DNA from: Streptomyces lichenis
Lineage (GTDB): Bacteria > Actinomycetota > Actinomycetes > Streptomycetales > Streptomycetaceae
Length of the DNA stretch: 64,000 nt
Direction: 5' to 3'
NCBI RefSeq assembly: GCF_023218175.1
Contig: NZ_JALPTH010000011.1
Coordinates: forward strand, 143,217-207,216
In this document: piece by piece, positions 24,916 to 33,889 of the stretch
Numbering within the stretch: the first letter of the stretch is position 1
How the letters are laid out: the number at the start of each line of letters is the position of its first letter
Program-made: the position numbers and the translations under genes
The notes under the pieces: generated by a model
What the model saw: the letters and a program-made list of their open reading frames with translations, nothing else
The model's database searches: none
What the model was told of the DNA's origin: nothing

Positions 24916-27594
24916 GGTGAGTCCGAGCTTGCGGAAGATGTTGCGCAGATGCGCGTCGACCGTGCGTGGGCTGAGGAACAGCTTGGCCGCTACCTCCTTG
25001 GTGGTGGCGCCGTCGGCCACCAGGCGGGCGATGTGCACCTCCTGCATGGTCAGCTGGTCGGAGGCCTTGGAGGTACGGCTGCGGGCCTGCTCGCCGGTGG
25101 CCCGCAACTCGCCTGCGGCGCGTTCGGCGAACGCCTCCATGCCCAGGTCGGACAGCGTCTCGTGGGCGAGCCGCAGCGCGGACCGGGCGTCCCGCCGCCG
25201 GCCCTGGCGGCGCAGCCACTCCCCGTACAGCAGCCGTGCGCGGGCGCGGTAGACGACCAGCGCGTCGTCCGCGAGCAGGTCGACGGCCTCCTGGTACGCG
25301 GACTCCTCTCCGGTCACCAGGGCCCGCGTCCAGGCCTCGACGCCCAGGCCCCAGGGCTGCCCGCCGGCCTGCGTACGCTCCCGGAGGGACGCCAGGGCGC
25401 CGGCGGCGACCTCCGTCTCGCCGCACCGTACCGCCGCCTCCACCAGCTCGGGCAGGGCGAGCCCCGCGGTGCCGACCGCGCCGTACTTCACCGCCTGCCG
25501 CGCCGCCTCCAGGGCGGCCGGGTAGTCCGCCAGGCCGTTGCCGAGCACGGCCGTCGCCCAGCGCACGCTGAGGCTCATCCGGTGGTCGACCGTTTCGAAC
25601 AGCTCGGCGGCCTCCCGGCGCCGTCCGCGCAGCGCGGCCAGGTGCAGGCGCGGGTAGACCAGCGGCGCCGCCCCGGTGGCGTCGGCGATCGCCTCCTCCT
25701 CGGAGATCAGCTCCATGGCGGTGCCCAGCTCGCCGGCGTGTACCGAGGCGGTGGCCCGCATGGCCAGTGCGATGGGCAGCGCGTGGAAGGAGCCCGACTC
25801 GCGGCCGGCCGCGACCGCCCGTGCGGAGATGCCCCGCAGGGCGGCGAAGTCCCACAGCTCGGTGGCCAGCATGAAGCCGAGGGACGGCCGCCTGGCCCAC
25901 ACCGCGTCCTGGACGGAGGCGAGGATCGGCCCGAGGGCCGGCCCGGCCGCCGCGTGCCCTTCGCCGACCAGGCGGACCAGGCCGGCCAGCACCGCCGTCG
26001 CGCCGGACGCCGGCTCCGGCCCGTCCGGCGGCGCGACCTTCCGTACGGCCGCCACCACGTCGTCCAGCCCGCCCAGCAGCAGCCCCATCTCGATGGCGTC
26101 CAGGCAGCAGTCCCGCGCCCGGACCGGGTCAGAGGCCGCCAGCCGGGACGCGGCCCGCAACAGATGCGTGGTGGGGTTCTCCTCACCGCGGCTGCGGACG
26201 AACGACAGCCGGCCGCGGAGCAGGTCGGCCCTGGCCGCCCGGCCCGGATCACCGGCCCGGCCGCCGGCCGGCCGGTCGGTGGCGCCGTCGGCCGGATCGT
26301 CGGCCGGTACGGTGCTCAGCAGCTCGGCCGCCGTGTCGAAGTCGCCCACCGAGAGCTTGGCCTGCACCGCGGCGAGGACCCGCTCGGCGCGTCGGGCCGG
26401 GTCGGCCGTGAGCGCGGCCGAGCGTGCGAGGAACGCCGCCGACGCCGCGGCACCGCCGCGTTCCCGGGCCCGGGCGGCGGAGGCCTCCAGCGCGGCGGCG
26501 ACCTGCTCGTCCGGCCCGGCACAAGCCTGGGCGAGGTGCCAGGCCCGCCGGTCGGGGTCGGTGACCGGGTCGGTCGCAGCGGCCAGCGCCCGGTGCGCCC
26601 GCCGCCGCTCCTCCGGCGTCGCGGCCCAGTAGGCGGCGGAGCGGGCGAGCGGGTGGCTGAACCGGATCCGGGTACCGAACTCGACCAACGGTACGGACTG
26701 CGCGGTGGCGTCCGCGTCGATGCCCAGGTCCCCGGCTGCCCGCCACAGCAGGCCGGGGTCGCCGATCGGGTCGGCGGCGGCGACGGTGACCAGCAGCCGG
26801 GCGGCCGGCGGCAGCAGCGCCAGCCGGGAGCGGAAGCTCTGCTCGATCACCTCCGGCACCGACTCGGGCTGGGCGTATCCGCCCGCCATGCCGGCGAGCC
26901 CGGCGGTCCTGGGCAGCTCCACCAGCGCGAGCGGGTTGCCGCGCGCCTCGGCCAGCACCCGGTCCCGCACCCGCTCGTCCAGCGGGGCGCGGACCGCCGC
27001 GGCCAGCAGCGCGCGGGCGTCCGCCTCGCCCAGCCCCCGCAACCGGTGGCCGGGCAGCCCGTCCAGCTCGGACAGCCGGCTCGGCTCCCGTACCGCGCAC
27101 ACCAGGGCGACCGGCTCGGCCGAGACCCGGCGGGCCAGGAAGGCCAGTGCCTTGGCCGAGGCCCGGTCCAGCCAGTGCGCGTCGTCGACGACGCACAGCA
27201 CCGGGCGCTCCCGGGCGGTCTCCGCCAGCAGGCCCAGCGACGCGACGCCGACCAGGAACGGGTCGGGGGATCCGGTGTCGAGTCCGAAGGCGATCTCCAG
27301 CGCGGTGCGGTGCGGCGCGGGCAGCGCCGCCAGCCGGTCGGTGACCGGCGCGAGCAGCTGGTGCAGCGCGGCGAACGGCAGCTCCATCTCGAACTCCGCG
27401 CCGGACGCACGCAGGACGAGGAACCCGGAGGCGGCCTCGCCCAGTCGGTGCAGCAGCGCGCTCTTGCCGATGCCCGGCTCGCCGCGCAGGACCAGGGCGC
27501 TGCCCCCGCCCTCCCTCGCCGCCTGGAGCAAGGTGTCGAGCCGGCGCAGCTCGTCCTGCCGACCTGTCAGCGCTTTCGTCTGTATCCCGGGCAT
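24877..27594 (-). CDS. LuxR-family LAL transcriptional activator
   Basis: A 905-residue large ATP-binding LuxR regulator. Walker A GEPGIGKS is at 38-45, Walker B within L-C-V-V-D-D-A-H-W-L-D near 130, followed by the STAND-type winged helix and a long TPR-like helical region (about 350-830). The C-terminal LuxR helix-turn-helix (about 840-905) has T-K-E-V-A-A-K-L-F-L-S-P-R-T-V. LALs commonly act as pathway-specific activators in antibiotic clusters and need ATP and an inducer. It is divergent from the MFS exporter and carotenoid oxygenase and 4 kb from the PKS operon, so it may control any of these (inference). The start at 27594 was chosen because the family usually begins just before the G-R-x-x-E-L motif; upstream frame is not protein-like. 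The 346-bp divergent gap holds no clear operator. Confidence 0.9.
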   Translation of the reverse strand: MPGIQTKALTGRQDELRRLDTLLQAAREGGGSALVLRGEPGIGKSALLHRLGEAASGFLVLRASGAEFEMELPFAALHQLLAPVTDRLAALPAPHRTALEIAFGLDTGSPDPFLVGVASLGLLAETARERPVLCVVDDAHWLDRASAKALAFLARRVSAEPVALVCAVREPSRLSELDGLPGHRLRGLGEADARALLAAAVRAPLDERVRDRVLAEARGNPLALVELPRTAGLAGMAGGYAQPESVPEVIEQSFRSRLALLPPAARLLVTVAAADPIGDPGLLWRAAGDLGIDADATAQSVPLVEFGTRIRFSHPLARSAAYWAATPEERRRAHRALAAATDPVTDPDRRAWHLAQACAGPDEQVAAALEASAARARERGGAAASAAFLARSAALTADPARRAERVLAAVQAKLSVGDFDTAAELLSTVPADDPADGATDRPAGGRAGDPGRAARADLLRGRLSFVRSRGEENPTTHLLRAASRLAASDPVRARDCCLDAIEMGLLLGGLDDVVAAVRKVAPPDGPEPASGATAVLAGLVRLVGEGHAAAGPALGPILASVQDAVWARRPSLGFMLATELWDFAALRGISARAVAAGRESGSFHALPIALAMRATASVHAGELGTAMELISEEEAIADATGAAPLVYPRLHLAALRGRRREAAELFETVDHRMSLSVRWATAVLGNGLADYPAALEAARQAVKYGAVGTAGLALPELVEAAVRCGETEVAAGALASLRERTQAGGQPWGLGVEAWTRALVTGEESAYQEAVDLLADDALVVYRARARLLYGEWLRRQGRRRDARSALRLAHETLSDLGMEAFAERAAGELRATGEQARSRTSKASDQLTMQEVHIARLVADGATTKEVAAKLFLSPRTVDAHLRNIFRKLGLTSRRQLRDLPEIH

Positions 27595-27940
27595 GATCGA
27601 CAACCTATGCGGTGACGCTGCCCGGCGGAATCCGGCAAGGCCCCGGACTGCCGGGACGTTGCGGCGCACGGCCTCCGTGGTGGAGGCGCGGCCCCCTTCG
27701 CCGAGCCGCGGCCCGGGCACGCGTGGTGGCGATGTCCGGCTCCCCGGCCGGGATCGCGGCTCCCCGGGCCGCGGCGCTGCCCAGGCGCGCGGGCGCCGAG
27801 CCGGTGCCCGGCCCCCTGGCCGGGGCCCGGCCCCGGCGCCGCGACACAGCCCGGCCCCCTTCACCGACTCGCGCCCCGGGTCTCCGTATAGGCGATGTTC
27901 ACCGACGCGAGCGGTACGCGCCCGCTGCGAGGGTCGGGCC

Positions 27941-29281
27941 ATGAACAGCAACGCGCTACCGCGAGGGAACACCACCGGCGGCTGGACGCCGCTGGCGGTC
28001 CTGGCCACGGCCCAGTTCCTGGTCGTGCTGAGCACCTCGATCGTGAATGTCGCCCTGCCCGGTATCCGGACCGGTCTCCGGCTGTCCGACACCGGCCAGG
28101 CGTGGACGGTCAACGCCTACGTACTGGTCTTCGGAGCGCTGCTGCTGCCCGGAGGGCGGGCCGGCGATGTGTACGGGCTCCGCCGGGTCTTTCTGCTCGG
28201 CACCGGCCTGTTCGCCGCCGCCTCGTTCGGCGCGGCGCTGGCGCCCACCGCGGCCGTGCTGATCGCCTGCCGGGCGGCGCAGGGCGTCGGCGCGGCGCTG
28301 CTGGCGCCCACGGCGCTGGCGCTCGTCCTGACGCTCTACCCGGATCGCGGGCGGCGCGGCACCGCACTCGGTGTGTGGGGCGCGGTGTCCGGCGCCGGCG
28401 GGGCGGCGGGCGTGCTGCTCGGCGGGGTGCTCACCGACCGGTTCGGCTGGCGCGCGGTGTTCGTGGTGATGGTGCCGCTCGCCGTGCTCGTCCTGGTGGC
28501 CACCCGGCTGCTGGTCGCGGCGGACCGGCCGCGCGGCGGGAGCCTGGACGCGCCGGGCGCGGTGACGGTGACGGCGGGTCTGGTGGCGCTCACCTACGGC
28601 CTGTCCGGCCCCTGGGTGCTCGCTGTGGTCGGCGCGGTGCTGCTCGCCGTGTTCGCGGTGCTCCAGCGCAAGGCCGCCGCCCCGCTGCTGCCGGCCCGGA
28701 TGAGCGTGGTGGCGGTGCCCAACGTGCTGATGGCCCTGCTCGGCGCGGTCTGGCTCGGGCTGTTCTACTTCCTGCCCCTCTACCAGCAGCGGGCCCTCGG
28801 CTACTCGCCGCTGGAGGCCGGGCTGACCCAACTGCCCCTCGCCCTGGTGATCACCCTGTCCTCCTGGGCCACCGGCAAGCTGCCCGGCCCCCGGACACTC
28901 CCGGCGGGCCTGCTGGTCCTGGCGGCCGGACTGGCCTGGCTGTCGCGCACCCCGGCCGACGGCACCTTCCTGGCGGACCTGCTCGGCCCGACGCTCCTCA
29001 TCGGCGCCGGACTGGGGGTGGCCTTCGTCCGGCTCACCGCGATGGCCTCCACGGGCGTGCCGGCCGCCGACAACGGCCTGGCCGGCGGGCTGGTCAACGC
29101 CACCCGGCAGATCGGCGGAGCCGTCGGCCTGTCCTTCCTGACCCTGCTCCCCTCGGTCGGCGCCGCCTTCCTGGCCTGCGCTGTCCTGGCCCTCCTCCTC
29201 ACCGTCCTCTCCGCCCTGCGCACCCCTCCGGCGGCCCCCACCACCCCGACCTCCTCCTCCCTCCCCACCCGAAAGGCCTGA
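27941..29281 (+). CDS. MFS drug/metabolite exporter, EmrB/QacA-like
   Basis: A 446-residue transporter with 12-14 hydrophobic segments. Motif A-like G-R-A-G-D-V-Y-G-L-R-R lies after the second helix, motif C-like G-A-V-S-G-A-G-G-A-A-G-V-L-L-G-G in helix 5, and a W-R-A-V-F turn after it. It belongs to the DHA proton-drug antiporter class. ATG 27941 has GAGGG upstream. Its stop is two bases from the carotenoid-oxygenase ATG, so both form one transcript, divergent from the LAL regulator. It could export a polyene product or apocarotenoid (inference). Confidence 0.88.
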   Translation: MNSNALPRGNTTGGWTPLAVLATAQFLVVLSTSIVNVALPGIRTGLRLSDTGQAWTVNAYVLVFGALLLPGGRAGDVYGLRRVFLLGTGLFAAASFGAALAPTAAVLIACRAAQGVGAALLAPTALALVLTLYPDRGRRGTALGVWGAVSGAGGAAGVLLGGVLTDRFGWRAVFVVMVPLAVLVLVATRLLVAADRPRGGSLDAPGAVTVTAGLVALTYGLSGPWVLAVVGAVLLAVFAVLQRKAAAPLLPARMSVVAVPNVLMALLGAVWLGLFYFLPLYQQRALGYSPLEAGLTQLPLALVITLSSWATGKLPGPRTLPAGLLVLAAGLAWLSRTPADGTFLADLLGPTLLIGAGLGVAFVRLTAMASTGVPAADNGLAGGLVNATRQIGGAVGLSFLTLLPSVGAAFLACAVLALLLTVLSALRTPPAAPTTPTSSSLPTRKA

Positions 29282-29283
29282 CC

Positions 29284-30621
29284 ATGACGCTCGAAAAGCC
29301 CTTCATCAGCGGCCACTTCAGCCCCGTCTCCGACGAGATCACCGGGCACGACCTGAAGGTACGCGGCACCCTCCCGCCCGAGCTGAACGGCCGCTACTTC
29401 CGCAACGGCCACAACCCCAAGCCGGGGATCACCCCCAGCCACTGGTTCCGCGGCGAGGGCATGCTGCACGGCATCCGCCTCACCGACGGCCGGGCCGAGT
29501 GGTACCGCAACCGCTGGGTGCGCACCCCCTTCCTGGACGGCGTGCCGTTCACCGGGACCGAGCTGGAGGTCAGCGCCGCCGCCACCAACATCATCTTCCA
29601 CGGCGGGCGCTACCTCGCCCTCCAGGAGGCGAACCTGCCGTACGAGGTGAGCGCCGAGCTGGAGACCATCGGCGTCCACGACTTCGGCGGCAAGCTCACC
29701 AGTGCGATGACCGCCCACCCCAAGGAGGACCCGGAGACCGGTGAGCTGCACTTCTTCAGCTACAGCCCCTTCCCGCCGCACCTCACCTACTACGTGGCCG
29801 ACGCCTCCGGGGACATCGTCAGGTCGGAGATCGTCCAGGGCGCCGGCCCGTCCCTGATGCACGACTTCGCCATCACCCGCGAGCACGTCGTCTTCATCGA
29901 CTCCCCGGTGGTCTTCGACCACGCCGAGCAGTCCGGCATCCCCTACCGCTGGCACGACGAGGTCCCGCTGCGCATCGGCGTGCTGCCCCGCTCCGGGGGC
30001 CGGACCACCTGGTACGAGGTGCCCGACCAGGCGGCTCTGCTGCACGTCGTCAACGCCTACACCGACGCGCGGGGCCGCATCGTCCTGGAAGCGCCGCGTC
30101 TGGACCGGTCCAGCTGGGAGAGCTCCTGGAAGTGGTGGGTCGGCGCCCCGGGATACGGCACCAGCCCCGCGACCGGCTCGACCCTGCACCGCTGGATCGT
30201 CGACCCGGCCACCGGCACGGTCACCACCGAGGCCATCAACGACCTGGTCACCGAGTTCCCGTCGATCAACGACGCCCACACCGGCGCCGAGTACCGCTAC
30301 GGCTACGCCATCGCCTTCCCCGGCGCGGGTCTGTCGGGCTACCACACCGCCAAGTTCGACACCCGGACCGGTCGGCAGCGGCTGTTCGCCCACGGCGAGG
30401 GCCGGATGCCCGGCGAGGCCGTCTTCGCACCCGCCGAGGGCGGCACCGCCGAGGACGACGGCTATCTGCTCACCATCGTCAGCGACCTGAAGGCCGATGC
30501 CTCCGAACTGCTCGTCCTGGACGCGAGCGACCTCAGCGAGGTGGCCGCTGTCGAGCTTCCCCGGCGGGTGCCGGCCGGCATCCACGGCCACTGGATCCCC
30601 GACACCGGCCAGTCCGCCTGA
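29284..30621 (+). CDS. Carotenoid oxygenase (RPE65/CCD family)
   Basis: A 445-residue non-haem iron dioxygenase. The four iron-ligand histidines are in place: H145 (T-A-H-P-K), H193 (L-M-H-D-F), H254 (L-L-H-V-V) and H434 (G-I-H-G-H). The N-terminal R-N-G-H-N-P and H-W-F-R-G-E-G-M-L-H motifs are typical. The length is normal for bacterial members. These enzymes cleave a C=C bond of carotenoids, apocarotenoids or stilbenes to two carbonyls. No carotenoid synthesis gene is in the window, so the substrate is open; a PKS-made polyene is a speculative option. The ribosome site is AAAGG, 2 bases after the MFS stop. Confidence 0.92.
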   Translation: MTLEKPFISGHFSPVSDEITGHDLKVRGTLPPELNGRYFRNGHNPKPGITPSHWFRGEGMLHGIRLTDGRAEWYRNRWVRTPFLDGVPFTGTELEVSAAATNIIFHGGRYLALQEANLPYEVSAELETIGVHDFGGKLTSAMTAHPKEDPETGELHFFSYSPFPPHLTYYVADASGDIVRSEIVQGAGPSLMHDFAITREHVVFIDSPVVFDHAEQSGIPYRWHDEVPLRIGVLPRSGGRTTWYEVPDQAALLHVVNAYTDARGRIVLEAPRLDRSSWESSWKWWVGAPGYGTSPATGSTLHRWIVDPATGTVTTEAINDLVTEFPSINDAHTGAEYRYGYAIAFPGAGLSGYHTAKFDTRTGRQRLFAHGEGRMPGEAVFAPAEGGTAEDDGYLLTIVSDLKADASELLVLDASDLSEVAAVELPRRVPAGIHGHWIPDTGQSA

Positions 30622-30639
30622 CCCCTCGGCTCCCACCCC

Positions 30640-30918
30640 GCGAGCGCGGCGGCGGCCGACGACGCCTTGGTCGCCGTCGACACCCTCGTCGAGGCGCTCA
30701 CCAGGATCAGTCCGGAGGCCGGCGCCGCCTTGACCGCGGTGACCGCGGTGACGGTCGCGGCCCGCCGGCGCGTGGGTCTGCCCGTCGACATCGAGGCGGA
30801 GACGGTCTCGGTCGCAACGGCCCCCGGGGTCCCCGGACCGCGTGCCGGAGGACGGCCTCGTCGGCGTGGCCTGGGCCCGGGGTTCCAGGGCATCCGCTGA
30901 CCGGTCGTGAGATGCGGA
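30640..30918. repeat. Dispersed repeat B, copy 1
   Basis: This stretch is roughly 75-80% identical by eye to 50580-50846, in the same orientation. The plus frame reads D-A-L-V-A-V-D-T-L then I-S-P-E-A-G-A-A-L-T-A-V-T-A, matching the unknown protein at 50479. Copy 1 lacks the N-terminal 35 codons and ends at a stop at 30900. It directly follows the carotenoid oxygenase gene. From 30919 to 31119 nothing else is seen. Confidence 0.65.
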
Positions 30919-31119
30919 GGGGGCGCACCGTTTCGCGGGGGCTCCGGGCGGGTCGGTGTCGGTCGATGCGGAGAGGGTGTTCCGCGGTGGCGCTGTGCCC
31001 GGCTCTTCGGGCTGGGGATTCCTGGGGTGAAGTCCTTCCCGTTCGGCACCGTCCCCCCGTCTGCTGTCGCTACCGTGGCCGGGGACGGCAGTCCCGCTGG
31101 AGGACAGGAGTGTTCGGTG

Positions 31120-31359
31120 ATGGCCGAGGGCGATGTGCGGTGGACGATGCACGACGGCGAACGGGTCGAGGTGCCCGCCACGATCGGCGGGATCCGCGCC
31201 GTTTTGTCCGGGGAGCGGCGGGCCCAGTTCGACGCGGAGATCGACGCGGCGAACGTCGACGACCTCTACGACGTGGTCCGGCGGTGGATCGTCGAGCTGG
31301 CGTCGTTCGAGGAGGACGAGGAGATCTTCGCGCAGCTGCGGGAGCAGGGAGCCGCGTGA
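31120..31359 (+). CDS. DUF6247-like antitoxin
   Basis: A 79-residue acidic protein with I-G-G-I-R-A-V-L-S-G-E-R-R-A-Q-F and a helical acidic C-terminus, resembling DUF6247 proteins that pair with RelE-like toxins in streptomycetes. It has no obvious DNA-binding domain, so autoregulation is not evident. The ATG at 31120 has GGAGG and AGGAG upstream; an in-frame GTG precedes it. Its TGA overlaps the toxin GTG by four bases. The partner-neutralising role is inferred from family and arrangement. Confidence 0.7.
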   Translation: MAEGDVRWTMHDGERVEVPATIGGIRAVLSGERRAQFDAEIDAANVDDLYDVVRRWIVELASFEEDEEIFAQLREQGAA

Positions 31360-31604
31360 GCCGCCGGTTCCAGATCGCGTACGCGCCGGTCGCCGAGGAG
31401 ACGCTGAAGAAGGTCAGCGACCCGGCCGGGTTCCGGTCCCGGATGGAGCAGACCTTGGGCCGGGTCCCCTACGGACACGGGTCGCAGCCGATGAGAGGCG
31501 AGCGGGACCGGCGCACCGCGACGATCCGGAACGTGTTCGTGGTCTGCTACGTCGCCCAGGCCGCCCTCACCGTCACCACAGTCCGGCTCATTCCACCCCC
31601 CTGA
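31356..31604 (+). CDS. RelE/ParE-like toxin
   Basis: An 82-residue basic protein. The C-terminal strands (R-R-T-A-T-I-R-N-V-F-V-V-C-Y then A-L-T-V-T-T-V-R-L-I) follow the beta-sheet layout of RelE/ParE toxins, and the start has a helix with A-E-E-T-L-K-K. Such toxins cleave mRNA at the ribosome or inhibit gyrase; which applies cannot be told. It is coupled to the upstream antitoxin by GTGA overlap. The 3' half is part of repeat A, whose other copy at 5986 has lost the antitoxin. Confidence 0.68.
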   Translation: MSRRFQIAYAPVAEETLKKVSDPAGFRSRMEQTLGRVPYGHGSQPMRGERDRRTATIRNVFVVCYVAQAALTVTTVRLIPPP

Positions 31605-31789
31605 TGCCAGCACGCCCAAGCCGGAGCCGGGCTGCTCAGGGCAGTGGGGGAGTGCAGGACTCGCAGGCCCGGTGGTAGCGACCGCCCTGGGGTCCGGTGC
31701 CGACCCGGGCCCACCGCGTCAGCCCCTGCCAGTCGACGGCCTCCCCTTGAGAGAGCACGACACCCGCCTCGTGGGCGTGCCACTTCAGA
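31465..31789. repeat. 330-bp dispersed repeat A, copy 2
   Basis: The counterpart of 5986-6310, about 95% identical by eye. This copy begins inside the intact toxin gene and ends inside the C-terminal fragment of the Cys-containing minus-strand gene, where it joins a luciferase-like monooxygenase relic at about 31790. Confidence 0.85.
31636..31789 (-). pseudogene. C-terminal fragment of Cys-rich unknown protein
   Basis: About 50 codons, L-K-W-H-A-H-E-A-G-V-V-L-S-Q-G-E to C-E-S-C-T-P-P-L-P, match the end of the frameshifted gene at 6156-6658. The upstream part is replaced by unrelated sequence. Confidence 0.5.
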
Positions 31790-32250
31790 CCGAGTGCTCG
31801 GCCGGGCCCGGGAGGCCGAGGCCGCGGGCGTCGACGCACTGCTGCTGCACGACCGCCAGTCGGCCGCACCGGCCCCGGCCGACGCGCCGCACTTCGAGTC
31901 CGGCACCCTCACCGCCGCGCTTGCCGTCGCCACCCACGGCGTCGGGCTCGTCACGACCGTCTGCACCGAGCGGCGGGCCCTGCCCTACTACGTGGCCCGT
32001 GCCATGGCCACGGCCGACCCTGTGAGCCACGGCCGGTCCGGCTGGCAGCCGGTCACCCGTGTCGACCCAGCCGCGACGGGCAACTACATCCGCGCCGGCA
32101 GCACTACGGCCGCCGAACGGCGCGCCTGAGCCGAGGAGTTCACCCAGGTGCTCATGGGCCTGTGGGACAGCTTCGACGACGACGCCTTCGCGGCGCGCGT
32201 TGCCGATGTGGTCCTGGCCCCGGCGGGCCGGACGCCCCGACATGCCGGTG
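31790..32250 (+). pseudogene. Luciferase-like (NTA-type) FMN monooxygenase relic
   Basis: The frame reads R-E-A-E-A-A-G-V-D-A-L-L-L-H-D-R-Q, F-E-S-G-T-L-T-A-A-L-A, Y-Y-V-A-R-A-M-A-T and H-G-R-S-G-W-Q-P-V-T, characteristic of nitrilotriacetate-monooxygenase-type flavin enzymes. An in-frame stop at 32127 precedes a further matching segment, A-E-E-F-T-Q-V-L-M-G-L-W-D-S. The N-terminus and the last two thirds are missing. Confidence 0.6.
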
Positions 32251-32612
32251 GTCCTTCTCGACCGGCCCGTCGACGCCGCGCCCGGCGCGGCCGCCGAACT
32301 ACGCCCGGCTCCTGGAAGGCCTCCCTGCCCGGCCGTAGACGCGCCCGCCGGCGCCTCGGCGCCTACCGATCCCGGAGGCCTTCACCGGCCCCGTCCCGGC
32401 CGAAGCGTCGGCGACACCGGCCCCGGATGCCGCCGCACGCCCGGTCCCCACGCCGAAGCCCACCGCCCGGCAGAAGCGGAAACGGCGCACCGGCGGTAGG
32501 ACGCGACGGGCGTGAGCCGCTCGGACTCGGCACGGCGATCGGCATGATGATGATGACCGACGTGGCCTGATCGCCCCTGGACGCCCGGCGGCAGCGTCCT
32601 GGCCCAGGGGGG

Positions 32613-32870
32613 AATATCCTCACCGCGGCTGCGTCCGAGCTCACCGGGCACGTGAAGGCCACCGCGTTCGACGAGGAGTCCGGCCGCCCGGTTGTTGTCC
32701 CCGAGGCCCCCACCTACGGCGCGAAGACCCGCTGGCGCGCGCCGAAGCTCATCACGGCCGCCAACCGCGCGATGCCCGCCGCGAACGTCCGGATGGTCAA
32801 CGGGCTGTCGGCCGCCGGCGGCCCGGTTCCGCGCCCGGGCGTTGCGGCCGGGCCGGTGACGAGGGAGAGT
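32613..32870 (+). pseudogene. Unrecognised coding fragment
   Basis: About 85 codons with strong third-position GC and protein-like composition: S-E-L-T-G-H-V-K-A-T, R-P-V-V-V-P-E-A-P-T-Y and W-R-A-P-K-L-I-T-A-A-N-R-A. No start or ribosome site is convincing and the end drifts into low complexity. I do not recognise it; mobile-element origin is plausible. The 32260-32612 stretch holds only a basic-tailed fragment ending at 32516. Confidence 0.3.
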
Positions 32871-33043
32871 GCGTCGGCCGGCTACCACCGTGCCCCGCCC
32901 CGCCCCGCCAGGAGGACCCGGCCTTGGCCGCAGTCGTACGGGAGGAACAGGTCCGCGCCTCCGGGTCCCCGGCGGTGGCCATCCGATCCTTGAGGGGCCT
33001 CACGGGTCTGCGCGAGCGGCGCCACCGTGCGGCAGTGCCGAGG

Positions 33044-33889
33044 TCAGGCTTCGATCGGAGTGGCGGGGGCGAGGTCGTACGCCTTCTGCAGGAGGTCGGG
33101 GCGGTGTCCGTCGTTGAGCTGTCGGTCCCACTGGGCGTCGATCTGTTCGCGGACCTGCGGTTCCATCTCAGCGGGTAGCAGGTTGCGGTAGCGGCGGTCC
33201 TCGCCGAGCAGGACCTGGACAGTCCGCTGGTAGACCGGTTCGGGGTCGTACTGCTCGTGCGGGAAGGCGAGTTCGGCGTAGTCGAAGAGCCGGTCGGCGG
33301 GGTCGTCCCGCCACTCCTTCCACGTCTCGAACATGGTGTCGTTGAACCCGGTGAGGAAAGGGCCAGGGTTGATCGTCGCCACCGTCACCCCGAACTCCGC
33401 GAGCTCCTGGTCCAGCGCGTCGGCGAACGCCTCTACCGCGTGCTTGGAACCCGCGTAGGCGCCGGTGAAAGGGTCGACGGTGAGGCCGGCGACCGAGGAC
33501 ATGAACACGATCCGCCCGTTACGGCGGGCCGCCATCCGCCGGGCGATGCCTTGGGTGAGCAGGACGGGGCCGAAGACGTTCACCTCGAACTGGCGGCGCA
33601 GTCGCTCCTCGGGGATGTCGACGGTGGCGCCGCCCTCGGAGACGCCCGCGTTGTTGAGCAGGACCTCGACGTTCCACGTCCAGGCGTTCTCCCGGTCGCC
33701 GGGGTCGGTCACGTCCAGCTTCTCCACCCGCAATTCGACGCCCCGCTCCTGCGCCTCGGCGCGCAGAACACCGACCTGGGCGATGATCTCCACACCTGCG
33801 ATCACCTCGTGCCCGGCCTGGGCGAGCCGCAGCGCGACCTCCTTGCCGAAGCCGCTGCCAGCACCCGTGATGAGAATTGGTCCCGCCAT
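33044..33889 (-). CDS. SDR-family oxidoreductase
   Basis: A 281-residue short-chain dehydrogenase. TGAGSGFG is at 8-15, NNAG at 79-82, the catalytic S-S-V-A-G near 131 and Y145-x-x-x-K149. A long C-terminal extension rich in Asp/Tyr/Gln distinguishes it from minimal SDRs and resembles the group annotated as carbonyl or steroid-like dehydrogenases. Substrate unknown. The ATG at 33889 has GAGGA closely upstream. It is monocistronic. Confidence 0.9.
   Translation of the reverse strand: MAGPILITGAGSGFGKEVALRLAQAGHEVIAGVEIIAQVGVLRAEAQERGVELRVEKLDVTDPGDRENAWTWNVEVLLNNAGVSEGGATVDIPEERLRRQFEVNVFGPVLLTQGIARRMAARRNGRIVFMSSVAGLTVDPFTGAYAGSKHAVEAFADALDQELAEFGVTVATINPGPFLTGFNDTMFETWKEWRDDPADRLFDYAELAFPHEQYDPEPVYQRTVQVLLGEDRRYRNLLPAEMEPQVREQIDAQWDRQLNDGHRPDLLQKAYDLAPATPIEA

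Noticed and set aside
27595..27940. Dyads in the LAL-MFS divergent gap
   Set aside because: Several GGCC-rich inverted repeats exist but none stands out from composition, so no operator is claimed.
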